Assembly: GCF_024806835.1 (NCBI RefSeq)
Contig: NZ_JANTYU010000004.1
Coordinates: forward strand, 653,589-717,588
Direction of reading: 5' to 3'
DNA: 64,000 bases
Origin: Xanthomonas sp. 3793
Lineage (GTDB): Bacteria; Pseudomonadota; Gammaproteobacteria; Xanthomonadales; Xanthomonadaceae
The translations under genes and the position numbers were made by a program. Under the pieces are notes generated by a model, which had not been told where the DNA came from, searched no databases, and was given only the letters and a program-made list of their open reading frames with translations. Shown here one piece after another: positions 39,091 to 47,995 of the stretch. Every line of letters starts with the position of its first letter. Position 1 is the first letter of the stretch.

Positions 39091-41262
39091 TCAGACGCCA
39101 AGCAACTCGAACGTCGCCGCTTCGCCACTCTTGGCCGATGCACACACCCATAGGTCGAACAGACCAGGCTCGGCACCGAACACGCCCTTCGGATTGGTAA
39201 ACGCCAGCGCCTCGCGCGTCAGCGTGAACACCACATCCATGTGCTGGCCGGGCTGCAACAAGACCTTGCGGAACCCCTTGAGTTCGCGCACCGGACGCAC
39301 CCGGCTTGCCACGCGATCGTGCAGATACAACTGCACCACTTCTTCGCCGGCAACGGTTCCGGTATTGGTCACGCGCGTGGTGATGGTCAGCGTGTCGTCC
39401 CAGCCAAGTTGCGCGGCGCTCAATTGCGGCTGCGCATAGGCGAACGTGGTGTAGCTCAGACCGTGCCCGAACGGATACAGCGGCTCGTTGGGCATTTCGC
39501 GCCAGCGCGCCTTGTATTCGGACAACGTCGGCAGCTCGGGACGGCCGGTGCGCAGATGATTGTAGAAGTACGGCTGCTGCCCGGTGACCTGCGGAAAGCT
39601 GATCGGCAGGCGCGCGGACGGGTTGTAATCGCCGAACAGCACATCGGCAACACCGGTACCGGTCTGAGTCCCCAGATACCAGGTCACCGCAATCGCCTGC
39701 GCATCGCGCACGGCGCCATGCAGCGCCAGCGCGCGACCGTTACGCAGCAGCACCACGATGGGCGTGCCGGTGGCGGCAACCGCTTCGGCCAGCGCCTGCT
39801 GCGCAGGCGGCAAGGTAATCTCGGTGCGCGACTGCGCTTCGCCACTGAAACGCTGCGGCTCGCCGAGCGCCAGCACCACCACGTCGGCAGCCTGCGCGGC
39901 ATCGATGGCCGCGGAAATACCGCCCGGCAGCGCCTCTTCCAGGCCACAGCCCTGCACAACGCTCAGATAGTCGGAGCCGACCACGGCGCGCACGCCCTGC
40001 TCCAGGGTCACGTAGCGCGCCTTGTCGCCGAACAACGTCCAGCACCCTTCGATGTTCTCGCGGTCCTGCACGAACGGGCCGATCAGCGCGATCCGCTGAC
40101 CGCTCTTGCGCAGCGGCAGCACCGCGCCGTCGTTCTTCAGCAACACGATCGAACGCCGCGCCGCATCGCGCGACAATGCATCGTGTGCAGGCAGGTGGGC
40201 GTTATCGGCTTCGCGCGCCGGGTCCAGCGAGCGATACGGGTTGTCGAACAGGCCGATCGCCTCCTTCAGCTGCAGGATGCGACGCACGCTGGCATCCAGC
40301 GTGGCCATCGGCACCTCGCCGCTTTCCACCAGCGACGGCAGATGCGCGGCATAGAAGCCGCTCTGCATGCTCAGGTCCAGGCCAGCCAGGAAGGCCTTCT
40401 TGGTCGCATCGCGCTCGTCGGCCGCGTAGCCGTGCGCGATCAACTCCATGTCGGCGGTGTAGTCGGAAATCACCACGCCGGGGAATTGCCATTCGCCGCG
40501 CAGGATCTGCGTCAGCAATTCGTGATTGGCACTGGCCGGCACGCCGTTGATGTCGTTGAACGAGGACATCACGCTCAATGCGCCGGCATCGAAGGCGGCC
40601 TTGAACGGCGGCAGATGCACATCGCGCAAGGTCTGCGGCGCGATGTCCACGGTGTTGTACTCCATGCCCGCGGCCACTGCGCCGTAGGCGGCGAAGTGCT
40701 TGGGGGTGGCCAGCAACGCGTCGTCGGCCTTCAGATCGCTGCCCTGGAAGCCACGCACGCGCGCGGCGGCAAACGCCGCGCCCAGCACCACGTCTTCGCC
40801 GGCGCCCTCGGCGCCACGGCCCCAGCGCTGGTCGCGGGCGATGTCCACGGCCGGTGCGTAGGTCCAGTGCAGGCCGGCGGCGGTGGCCTCGATCGCGGTG
40901 GCGCGCGCGGTGCGCTCGGCCAGCTCCGGCTCGAAGCTGGCCGCTTCGCCCAGCGGGATCGGGAACACCGTGCGCATGCCATGGATCACGTCGGCCGCCA
41001 GGATCACCGGGATGCCCAGGCGGCTCTCTTCCACCGCCACCTTCTGGATCTGCACACCCAACGCGGCGCCCACGCCGTTGAACAGCGAGCCGACCCGGCC
41101 TTCGCGCACCTGCTGCAGCACCTCGTCGGCATTGCGCACGTTGGCTTCGGGATTCACGTCCGGTGCGAACGGCCGCACCATGTCGGCGAACACACCCAAT
41201 TGGCCGACCTTCTCTTCGACGGTCATCCGGGCAATCAGGGTTTCGATGCGATCAGCAGCCAT
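39091..41262 (-). CDS. bglX: GH3 beta-glucosidase (BglX-type)
   Basis: The 723-residue product is a glycoside hydrolase family 3 enzyme with three domains: an N-terminal TIM barrel, an alpha/beta sandwich (SIVLLKNDGAVLPL region) and a C-terminal fibronectin III domain (DTLTITTRVTNTG). The nucleophile is Asp267 in VISDYTADMEL; KHFAAYG (Lys188-His189) binds substrate. There is no signal peptide, so it is probably cytoplasmic, cleaving imported beta-glucosides. A palindromic AAACGTTT site sits just upstream, suggesting LacI-family control. Confidence 0.94.
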   Translation of the reverse strand: MAADRIETLIARMTVEEKVGQLGVFADMVRPFAPDVNPEANVRNADEVLQQVREGRVGSLFNGVGAALGVQIQKVAVEESRLGIPVILAADVIHGMRTVFPIPLGEAASFEPELAERTARATAIEATAAGLHWTYAPAVDIARDQRWGRGAEGAGEDVVLGAAFAAARVRGFQGSDLKADDALLATPKHFAAYGAVAAGMEYNTVDIAPQTLRDVHLPPFKAAFDAGALSVMSSFNDINGVPASANHELLTQILRGEWQFPGVVISDYTADMELIAHGYAADERDATKKAFLAGLDLSMQSGFYAAHLPSLVESGEVPMATLDASVRRILQLKEAIGLFDNPYRSLDPAREADNAHLPAHDALSRDAARRSIVLLKNDGAVLPLRKSGQRIALIGPFVQDRENIEGCWTLFGDKARYVTLEQGVRAVVGSDYLSVVQGCGLEEALPGGISAAIDAAQAADVVVLALGEPQRFSGEAQSRTEITLPPAQQALAEAVAATGTPIVVLLRNGRALALHGAVRDAQAIAVTWYLGTQTGTGVADVLFGDYNPSARLPISFPQVTGQQPYFYNHLRTGRPELPTLSEYKARWREMPNEPLYPFGHGLSYTTFAYAQPQLSAAQLGWDDTLTITTRVTNTGTVAGEEVVQLYLHDRVASRVRPVRELKGFRKVLLQPGQHMDVVFTLTREALAFTNPKGVFGAEPGLFDLWVCASAKSGEAATFELLGV

Positions 41263-41273
41263 GAGATCCTTGA

Positions 41274-41285
41274 GAAAACGTTTAC
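41274..41285. promoter_or_regulatory. Candidate LacI-family operator upstream of the GH3 gene
   Basis: GAAAACGTTTAC contains the palindrome AAACGTTT, with the central CG typical of LacI/GalR operators. It lies 12-23 bases before the ATG, where repressor binding would block the leader. No regulator gene is adjacent. Confidence 0.4.
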
Positions 41286-41475
41286 ATGGCCGTCAATTCT
41301 AGCCTGACGCGACCGCGAGGGGGCAAGTGTCGGGAGATGGAATTCGAGATTCGGGGTTTGTAGAGTCCGGTTGAAACGCGCGTTGGTGGTGTGGATCTGT
41401 AGGTGGTTGTGGATCGCTGGGCCAGCGCCGGTCGGATCTCCGGGGCTGGCCCATGGCCGCAGCGGACGGCGGCCT

Positions 41476-41832
41476 TCAGCCCGTCCGCTCACGCTCGATG
41501 ATCACCCCCACCGCCTGCGCGCCGCGCACCGCGCCAGGCTTGCTCAGCTTCAACCGCAGCCAGTGCACGCCGAACTCGTCCAGCACGATCGCCGCGCAGC
41601 GCTCGGCCAGGGTTTCGACCAGCCCGAAGTCCGAGGCCTGCACGAACTCGATCAACCGCTTGCTCACCGCCTTGTAGTTCAAGGTATCGGCAATGTCGTC
41701 GCTGGCGGCCGGAATGCGGTTGTCGAAGCCCATCTCCAGATCGAACCGCAGCGTCTGGCGAATCCGCCGCTCCCAGTCGTAGATGCCGATCAGCGCATCG
41801 ATTTCCAGGCCTTCGATAAAAACTTTGTCCAT
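41476..41832 (-). CDS. folB: Dihydroneopterin aldolase FolB
   Basis: The 118-residue product has the FolB fold, with the N-terminal DKVFIEGLEIDALIGIYDWER, the catalytic-site ETLAERCAAIVL (conserved Glu) and a late K(P)GAVRG(A) segment. It converts dihydroneopterin to hydroxymethyl-dihydropterin in folate synthesis, as an octamer in the cytoplasm. It starts 81 bases beyond the tsaD stop on the same strand, separated by an inverted heptad repeat. Confidence 0.94.
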   Translation of the reverse strand: MDKVFIEGLEIDALIGIYDWERRIRQTLRFDLEMGFDNRIPAASDDIADTLNYKAVSKRLIEFVQASDFGLVETLAERCAAIVLDEFGVHWLRLKLSKPGAVRGAQAVGVIIERERTG

Positions 41833-41840
41833 TGGGAGCC

Positions 41841-41947
41841 GTGATTGGGGATTCGGGAGTGGGGATTCGGGATTGGCAAGAGCGCGACAGACAGCAGGTA
41901 GAGGGACCAGCTTCTACGAACCCCCAATCCCCACTCCCGAATCCCGC
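41841..41947. repeat. Inverted pair of heptad repeats between tsaD and folB
   Basis: A G-rich arm (41841-41876) and a C-rich arm (41921-41947) contain an exact 19-base inverted repeat (41849-41867 with 41926-41944). In RNA this forms a long hairpin with a roughly 58-base loop. The right arm runs into the tsaD coding end. Confidence 0.92.
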
Positions 41948-42981
41948 GCCGCCGCCTCCAGCGGCGGCAGCGCAGCCATATCCCAGCGCGGCGTTACATG
42001 CACCGCCGCGTCGGCGCGTTCGCCGGCTTCCAGCCGCAGCGCGCCGGCGAAGGCGATCATTGCGCCGTTATCGGTGCACAGGGCCGGTCGCGGGAAGCAC
42101 ACCCGGCCGCCCCGACGCTGCGCGGCCTCGTGCAGCTGCGCGCGCAAGCGCTTGTTGGCGCCCACCCCGCCGGCCACGACCAGCGTGTTGCAGCCGGCCG
42201 CATCCAGCGCGCGCAGACATTTGATCGCCAGCGTCTCCACCACCGCATCCTCGAAGCCGCGCGCGATGTCCGCCCGCGTGGTGTCGGACTGGTCGCTGGC
42301 GCGCCACGCCAGCAGCACCTGGGTCTTGAGCCCGCTGAAACTGAAATCCAGGCCCGGCCGGTCGGTCATCGGCCGCGCGAACTTGTAGCGTCCCGGCGTG
42401 CCGGTTTCGGCCAGCGCCGCCAGCTGCGGGCCGCCCGGATACGGCAGGCCCATCATCTTGGCGGTCTTGTCGAAGGCCTCGCCTGCCGCATCGTCCAGGG
42501 TCTCGCCGAGCACGGCGTACTCGCCCAGGGCCTTCACCGACACCAACTGGGTGTGGCCGCCGGAGACCAGCAGCGCCACGAACGGCGGCTGCGGCGGGTC
42601 GTCTTCCATCAGCGGCGCCAATAGATGGCCTTCCATGTGGTGCACCCCGATCGCCGGCACGTCCAGTGCCCAGGCCAGCGACCGCGCCACACCGGCACCG
42701 ACAAGCAGCGCGCCGACCAGGCCCGGGCCAGCGGTATAGGCCACTCCGTCGAGTTCGTCGATACCCAAACCGGCCTCGCCCAGGGTCTGGCGGATCAGCG
42801 GCAACAGCTTGCGTACGTGGTCGCGGCTGGCCAGTTCCGGCACTACCCCGCCGTACTCGGCATGCAGCGCGATCTGGCTATAGACCGCATGGGCACGCAG
42901 CGCCGGCGCCCCGGACAAGGCGGTGTCGTAGACCGCTACGCCAGTCTCATCGCACGATGATTCGATCCCAAGGACTTTCAC
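41914..42981 (-). CDS. tsaD: tRNA threonylcarbamoyltransferase subunit TsaD
   Basis: The 355-residue product makes the universal tRNA N6-threonylcarbamoyladenosine with TsaB/TsaE. The ASKHA-fold elements are [11 protein letters not shown], the metal-binding HHMEGH (His115 and His119), VSGGHTQLV, and ATP-contacting [12 protein letters not shown]. The start is GTG 42981 (K-V-L-G-I-E-S-S), the conserved N-terminus. It is about 18 residues longer than E. coli TsaD. The final [10 protein letters not shown] is encoded by the heptad repeat, so part of the tail is repeat-derived. It diverges from rpsU. Confidence 0.96.
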   Translation of the reverse strand: MKVLGIESSCDETGVAVYDTALSGAPALRAHAVYSQIALHAEYGGVVPELASRDHVRKLLPLIRQTLGEAGLGIDELDGVAYTAGPGLVGALLVGAGVARSLAWALDVPAIGVHHMEGHLLAPLMEDDPPQPPFVALLVSGGHTQLVSVKALGEYAVLGETLDDAAGEAFDKTAKMMGLPYPGGPQLAALAETGTPGRYKFARPMTDRPGLDFSFSGLKTQVLLAWRASDQSDTTRADIARGFEDAVVETLAIKCLRALDAAGCNTLVVAGGVGANKRLRAQLHEAAQRRGGRVCFPRPALCTDNGAMIAFAGALRLEAGERADAAVHVTPRWDMAALPPLEAAARDSGVGIGGS

Positions 42982-43135
42982 GGCAGCTCGGCAGGGAGAA
43001 CAGGCGCCTATTTTCGCAGCTTTTGTACTGCGCAGATGCGCCGTCGGCGATATGCTGCGCGCCCGCATCCGCAGCGCCGGATCGGGCGCAAACGCACGCT
43101 CTGACGGGCTTGTCGAGGTAAATATCGGCAAGGGC

Positions 43136-43163
43136 TTGCAGGCCGCCTGCAAGTCGTTATAAT
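43136..43163 (+). promoter_or_regulatory. Sigma-70 promoter of rpsU
   Basis: TTGCAG (43136-43141) and TATAAT (43158-43163) are separated by 16 bases. The -10 box is perfect. It lies about 97 bases upstream of rpsU, leaving an untranslated leader of roughly 90 bases. Confidence 0.75.
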
Positions 43164-43259
43164 GCGCGGCTCGCCGGGGCAACCCGGAAATTCCGTCACG
43201 CGAGTCCGCTCGCACCCGCCCGGGGCTCCCGGACGGAAATCCCATTATCTGGAGAACCC

Positions 43260-43475
43260 ATGCCCAGCGTTAAAGTCCGCGAGAACGAGCCCTTCGAATT
43301 TGCGCTCCGCCGTTTCAAGCGCACCTGCGAAAAGGCCGGCGTGCTGGCCGAAACCCGCAAGCGCGAGTTCTATGAAAAGCCGACCCAGGAGCGTAAGCGC
43401 AAGGCTGCCGCTGCTGTGAAGCGTCAGTTGCGTCGTTCCTCGCGCGACGTCACCAAGCGCCAGCGCTTGTACTGA
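43260..43475 (+). CDS. rpsU: 30S ribosomal protein S21
   Basis: The 71-residue product begins [21 protein letters not shown] and has the basic tail of S21, a small-subunit protein needed for initiation on natural mRNAs. GGAGA is 10 bases upstream. It is the first gene of the conserved rpsU-yqeY-dnaG neighbourhood. An intrinsic terminator follows 63 bases after the stop, so only a fraction of transcripts would reach yqeY. Confidence 0.97.
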
Positions 43476-43538
43476 TCGAACGCGGTTCTTGCCGGTGGGT
43501 CTGCGCTGTAGGCGCGGCCCATCGAAGAGAGCCCAAGA

Positions 43539-43571
43539 GCCGGCACGCGCAAGCGTCGCCGGCTTTTTGTA
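43539..43571 (+). terminator. Rho-independent terminator after rpsU
   Basis: AGCCGGC and GCCGGCT form a stem interrupted by a small internal structure and are followed by TTTTTTG. It lies between rpsU and yqeY and probably works as a partial terminator that makes S21 mRNA far more abundant than downstream mRNAs. Confidence 0.85.
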
Positions 43572-43715
43572 TTGGTCCGCCGACCGGATCGAACGACCTG
43601 TTGGGCGATGCGACGCCGCCGGCTCCCGCCGCGCATCGCCATCCCGTCCATTCAGCCGATGCACGTTGCCACCGCAGCGCGCCGGCCTCCCCACTATGTA
43701 ACCAGGAGTTACCGC

Positions 43716-44162
43716 ATGCCCCTCAAGCAGCAGCTTACCGATGACATGAAGGCCGCCATGAAGTCCGGCGACAAGCACAGCCTGGGCGTGATCCGGCTGA
43801 TCAACGCCGCGATCAAGCAGAAGGAAGTGGACGAGCGCATCGAGATGGACGATGCCGCGGTGATCGCCGTGCTCGACAAGATGGTCAAGCAGCGCAAGGA
43901 CTCGGTCACCCAGTACGAGGCCGCCGCACGCGAGGACCTGGCGCAGATCGAGCGCGAGGAGATCGTGGTGATCGAGCGCTACCTGCCGGCCAAGATGGGC
44001 GAAGCCGAGATCGTCGCCGCCATCCAGGCTGCCATCGCGCAGACCGGCGCCAGCAGCCCGGCCGATATCGGCAAGCTGATGGGCGCGCTCAAGCCCAAGC
44101 TGGCCGGTCAGGCCGACATGGGCCTGGTCTCGACCCTGGTCAAGCAGCACCTGGCAGGCTGA
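43716..44162 (+). CDS. yqeY: GatB/YqeY-domain protein
   Basis: The 148-residue product begins MPLKQQLTDDMKAAMKSGDK and has the helical YqeY domain: VIRLINAAIKQKEVDER, ERYLPAKM, and the tail GALKPKLAGQADMGLVSTLVKQHL. This domain also occurs at the C-terminus of GatB, where it binds tRNA. Its free-standing role is unknown, although it commonly sits beside rpsU. CAGGAG is 8 bases upstream. Confidence 0.93.
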   Translation: MPLKQQLTDDMKAAMKSGDKHSLGVIRLINAAIKQKEVDERIEMDDAAVIAVLDKMVKQRKDSVTQYEAAAREDLAQIEREEIVVIERYLPAKMGEAEIVAAIQAAIAQTGASSPADIGKLMGALKPKLAGQADMGLVSTLVKQHLAG

Positions 44163-44581
44163 TCGGTCCGCCCTGCCCTGCACCAAACGCCAGGGCACTG
44201 CGGGCAGCGGGGGTGCATGACTGCAGTGCGTCGGTGAGTCGTCATCGGCGCCGCCTTCGTTGTAGATGCTGGGCGGTTTGTGTCGCCGGAGTGCGTGCTG
44301 ATGCCTCGGTGCAAGGCCGCCGTACGCAAGACCTTCAACGACGCTTGCACGCCGACGACGCGCCCCCTTGTCCAAGGGCGCGAGACAGCGGCCGCATCGC
44401 GCACTGCCCAGGCGCAGTGTCCGCCGATTGACAGATGCACAGAGCGCCGCACGCACGCGCTTTCACCCCTCCTTCGATTTGGCCCTGCTAGAACGGGTAC
44501 GCCAGCGCAGGCGTGGGCAAGGTCTTCCCGCATACCGACCTTGCTGCGACCCTCCTGCGCGCACAACGGTATGCGCCAAGG
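44163..44581. other. Intergenic region between yqeY and yihY
   Basis: In these 419 bases no coding region, terminator or confident promoter was recognised. An in-frame extension of the downstream membrane protein from GTG 44513 is possible but not conserved-looking. Confidence 0.5.
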
Positions 44582-45556
44582 ATGTTCCCGACGGTGACGA
44601 CGCTTTCAACCGCCTATCTGCATAAGCACGTGAGCCGTCTGCAGCGCAGCGTGCCGATGGCGCTGCTGAACCGCTTTATCGAAATCGACGTCATGACGCA
44701 GGCTGCGTCGTTGTCGTTTTACGCACTCTTGTCGCTGGCACCGCTGCTGGTCCTGCTGTTATGGCTGACGGCCTCGCTGTATCCGCCTGCGCAGGACGCG
44801 TTGGTGCAGCAGGTTGCACAACTGGCGGGCGGCAGCGCTGCCGAAGTCGCCCAGACCATCATTCGCAACGCCACCGATCAGCCCGGCGTTGGCTCGCTGG
44901 CAGGCTTGTGGAGCACGCTGCTGCTGTTCATCGGCGCCACGGCGGTGTTTGCGCAGCTGCAGAACGCCTTGAACCTGATTTTTCGCACCGACAAGCAACG
45001 CCTGGACGGGTTGATGGCGTGGCTGAAGAAGCGCGTGTTCTCGTTCGGCGTGATCCTGGCGCTGGGCTTTTTGCTGATCGTGTCGATGATCGCCACCACT
45101 GCGTTGCAGGTGGTGTTTGCGCGCCTGCCGTCGGTGCTGCCGGCCGTGGGCTATGTCACCACGCTGGCCCTGTATTCGCTGGCGTTTGCATTCCTGTATC
45201 GCTATCTGCCCGACCGCACCGTGGATTGGCGCCAGGCGTTTCTGGGTGGCGTCATCACCGCGCTGTTGTTTGCGCTGGGCCGCTATGCCATTGGCGTGTA
45301 CATCGCCACCGCCGCGCCCGGCAGCGCATACGGTTCGATGGGCACGTTGGTCATTCTGCTGGTATGGATGTACTACGCCTCGGTCGTGTTCTTCGTCGGT
45401 GCATTGATCACCGCGGTGATCGACGAACGGGTGCGCTCGCACCGCAAGTTGCGCGAGGCCGGCGTGGATCCGGAGCACCCGCCGGTGCTCGCGCCGGCAG
45501 CCGATGCGCCGGCCGCTTCGGCAGCCCCGCAGCCGCCGTCCCCGCCACACAGCTGA
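44582..45556 (+). CDS. yihY: YihY/BrkB-family inner-membrane protein
   Basis: The 324-residue product has six predicted transmembrane helices of the YihY family (virulence factor BrkB). AASLSFYALLSLAPLLVLLLW is the signature first helix, GLWSTLLLFIGATAVF is the second, and the late LVILLVWMYYASVVFFVGALI is the last. A Pro/Ala-rich tail follows. Despite older annotation it is not RNase BN. Its function is unknown. The start at ATG 44582 is uncertain; ATG 44657 is possible. Confidence 0.85.
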   Translation: MFPTVTTLSTAYLHKHVSRLQRSVPMALLNRFIEIDVMTQAASLSFYALLSLAPLLVLLLWLTASLYPPAQDALVQQVAQLAGGSAAEVAQTIIRNATDQPGVGSLAGLWSTLLLFIGATAVFAQLQNALNLIFRTDKQRLDGLMAWLKKRVFSFGVILALGFLLIVSMIATTALQVVFARLPSVLPAVGYVTTLALYSLAFAFLYRYLPDRTVDWRQAFLGGVITALLFALGRYAIGVYIATAAPGSAYGSMGTLVILLVWMYYASVVFFVGALITAVIDERVRSHRKLREAGVDPEHPPVLAPAADAPAASAAPQPPSPPHS

Positions 45557-45640
45557 GCGTGAGCTGATGCGGACATCGGCAACCCAGGCGCGCGCCCTCT
45601 AAAGCAGGGCGGTCGCCGGCCGCTGCGATATCCTAGCGGG

Positions 45641-47389
45641 ATGGCCCGCATCCCCGACGCATTCATCGACGAACTGCTCGCACGTACCGACATCGTCGAG
45701 GTGGTGGGCGGCCGCGTGCCGCTCAAGCGCCAGGGCAAGGAATACTCGGCACGTTGCCCGTTCCACGACGAGCGCTCGGCCTCGTTCACGGTATCGCCAA
45801 CCAAACAGTTCTACCACTGCTTCGGCTGCGGCGCGCACGGCACCGCGATCAGCTTCCTGATGAATTACGACCGCCTCGAGTTTCTCGATGCGGTCGACGA
45901 GCTGGCCAAGCGCGCCGGCATGGAGATCCCGCGCGATACCCAGCAGCGTACGCCGCAGCAACAGGACGACAGCCGCGAGCTGTATTCGGCACTGGAAGCG
46001 GCCACCAAGTTCTTCCAGCGTCAGCTCGAAGGCAGCGCGCGCGCGGTCGAGTATCTGGATGGACGCGGCGTGGATGCGGAGAACCGTGCGCGTTTCCAGA
46101 TCGGCTATGCGCCCGATGGCTACAGCGCATTGAAGGACACCCTGGGTACCGATGCCCGCCGCATGAGCGTGCTCGAACGCGCCGGGCTGTTTTCCAAGAA
46201 CGATCGCGGCCACGTCTACGACAAGTTCCGCGACCGGGTGATGTTTCCGATCTTCGATCGCCGTGGCCGGGTGATCGCCTTCGGCGGTCGCATCATGGGT
46301 GCGCCGGCCGATGGCCGCGACCCGGGGCCGAAGTACCTCAATTCGCCGGAAACCGCGCTGTTCCACAAGGGCCGCGAGTTGTACGGCCTGTGGCAGGTGC
46401 GCCAGGCCAATCAGAAGATCGAGCGGCTGATCGTGGTCGAGGGCTACATGGACGTGGTCTCGCTGTTCCAGTTCGGCGTGACCCAGGCGGTGGCCACGCT
46501 GGGCACCGCCACCACGCCCGAGCATGCCGAACTGCTGTTCCGCAATGCGCCGGATGTGTACTTCTGCTTCGATGGCGACAACGCCGGGCGCAAGGCAGGC
46601 TGGCGCGCGCTCGAATCGGTGCTGCCGCGCATGAAGGATGGCCGCCAGGCGTTCTTCCTGTTCCTGCCCGATGGCGAGGATCCCGACACCATCGTGCGCA
46701 AGGAAGGCGCGCAGGCCTTCGATCAACGCCTGAAGCAGGCAACGCCGCTGTCGCAGTTCTTTTTCGACGAGATGTCGCGCGAGATCAACCTGCACACACT
46801 GGACGGCAAGGCGCGCCTGGCCGAGCGTGCCAAGCCGATGCTGGCGCAGATTCCCGAGGGCGCGTTCGGCGATCTGATGAAGCAGGAGCTGGCGCGCATG
46901 ACCGGCGTGGGCGCGAGCACGGCCGCGCCACAGTTCTCGCCAAAGGCACGGCCGCCCGCGCGCATGGGTGCACCCACGCAGAAACGCAGTCTGGTGCGCG
47001 CATCGATCGCCATCCTGTTGCAACAACCCTCGCTGGCGATGAGCCTGGAAGGCGACCACGATTTTTCCGGCCTGCGCCTGCCCGGTATCGAGTTGTTGAT
47101 GGAGCTGCTGGCGCTGGTGAGGCAACGGCCGGAAATCAGCACCGGCGCGCTGCTGGAGCACTTCGCCGAGCGCGAGGAACTGGTCGCGCTGCAGAAGCTG
47201 GCCGCACAGGAGCTTCCCGGCGACGAGCATAGCTGGGCGATCGAGCTGCACGACGTCGTCGCCCAACTCGACAAGCAATTGCTGCGTCAGCGCGTGGAAG
47301 AACTGCAGGCCAAACAGCGCGCGCAGGGCCTGGACAACACCGACAAATACGAAATGCGCGAGTTGCTCAAGGCGCTCGCAGCGTTGTGA
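45641..47389 (+). CDS. dnaG: DNA primase DnaG
   Basis: The 582-residue product has the three-domain primase structure. The N-terminal CHC2 zinc finger has ligands Cys39, His42, Cys60 and Cys63. A TOPRIM core carries LIVVEGYMDVVSL with the catalytic Glu and the DGDNAGRKA element. A helical C-terminal domain that contacts DnaB (about 440-582) completes the protein. It makes RNA primers at the replication fork. The stop overlaps the next gene's ATG by one base (TGATG). In many genera rpoD follows; here it does not. Confidence 0.97.
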   Translation: MARIPDAFIDELLARTDIVEVVGGRVPLKRQGKEYSARCPFHDERSASFTVSPTKQFYHCFGCGAHGTAISFLMNYDRLEFLDAVDELAKRAGMEIPRDTQQRTPQQQDDSRELYSALEAATKFFQRQLEGSARAVEYLDGRGVDAENRARFQIGYAPDGYSALKDTLGTDARRMSVLERAGLFSKNDRGHVYDKFRDRVMFPIFDRRGRVIAFGGRIMGAPADGRDPGPKYLNSPETALFHKGRELYGLWQVRQANQKIERLIVVEGYMDVVSLFQFGVTQAVATLGTATTPEHAELLFRNAPDVYFCFDGDNAGRKAGWRALESVLPRMKDGRQAFFLFLPDGEDPDTIVRKEGAQAFDQRLKQATPLSQFFFDEMSREINLHTLDGKARLAERAKPMLAQIPEGAFGDLMKQELARMTGVGASTAAPQFSPKARPPARMGAPTQKRSLVRASIAILLQQPSLAMSLEGDHDFSGLRLPGIELLMELLALVRQRPEISTGALLEHFAEREELVALQKLAAQELPGDEHSWAIELHDVVAQLDKQLLRQRVEELQAKQRAQGLDNTDKYEMRELLKALAAL

Positions 47390-47886
47390 TGCACCACCGC
47401 CTGCGCCATGCGGCTTGGTGCGCAGCGCTGCTCAGCGGCGCTGCGCTGGCGCAGGCAAGGCCCGCAGCCACGGCCCGCGATCTGCTCAGTTCCGGCCAGC
47501 CCACGCCGGCGCACCTGCGCGATGCCGCGGCCCAGGGCGTCACCACCGTGATCGATCTGCGTGCCCCGGACGAGCCACGCGGCTACGACGAGATCGCAGC
47601 CACCCACGCACTGGGCCTGCGCTATGTCCGCCTGCCGATCCGCAATGCCGATGCACTCACGCCGGAGACCGTCCGCACGTTGCAGCGGGTGCTCGATCAA
47701 CAGCAGCGCGGCGCGGTATTACTGCACTGCGCCACCGGCAATCGGGCGGGCGCGCTGCTGGCCCTGCTCGCCGCACGCGAGGGGGCCAGCAGCGAACAGG
47801 CCTTGCAGGTCGGACGCGATGCCGGCATGCAGCCGTCGCTGGAAGCGGCGGTGCGCAAGCAACTAGGTGTCCAACCGCAGCGCTGA
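47389..47886 (+). CDS. Secreted protein with tyrosine-phosphatase-like fold
   Basis: The 165-residue product has a signal peptide (MHHRLRHAAWCAALLSGAALAQA) and a dual-specificity-like phosphatase domain. VIDLRAPDEPRGYDEIA is followed by the P-loop HCATGNRAG (Cys114, Arg119), the HCxxGxR signature. It is short, like DUF442 proteins. The ATG is one base inside the dnaG stop (TGATG), so translation is coupled to primase. A GTG three bases earlier is also possible. Confidence 0.8.
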   Translation: MHHRLRHAAWCAALLSGAALAQARPAATARDLLSSGQPTPAHLRDAAAQGVTTVIDLRAPDEPRGYDEIAATHALGLRYVRLPIRNADALTPETVRTLQRVLDQQQRGAVLLHCATGNRAGALLALLAAREGASSEQALQVGRDAGMQPSLEAAVRKQLGVQPQR

Positions 47887-47995
47887 GAGGCTGTGCAAGC
47901 CGGGCAGCCACGACGACACAGGCTCAGGCAGCGCCCGCACGCGTCGTAGAATGGTCCGCTCCAGGCGCACAATCGCGCGATACCGTCGGATCTCG

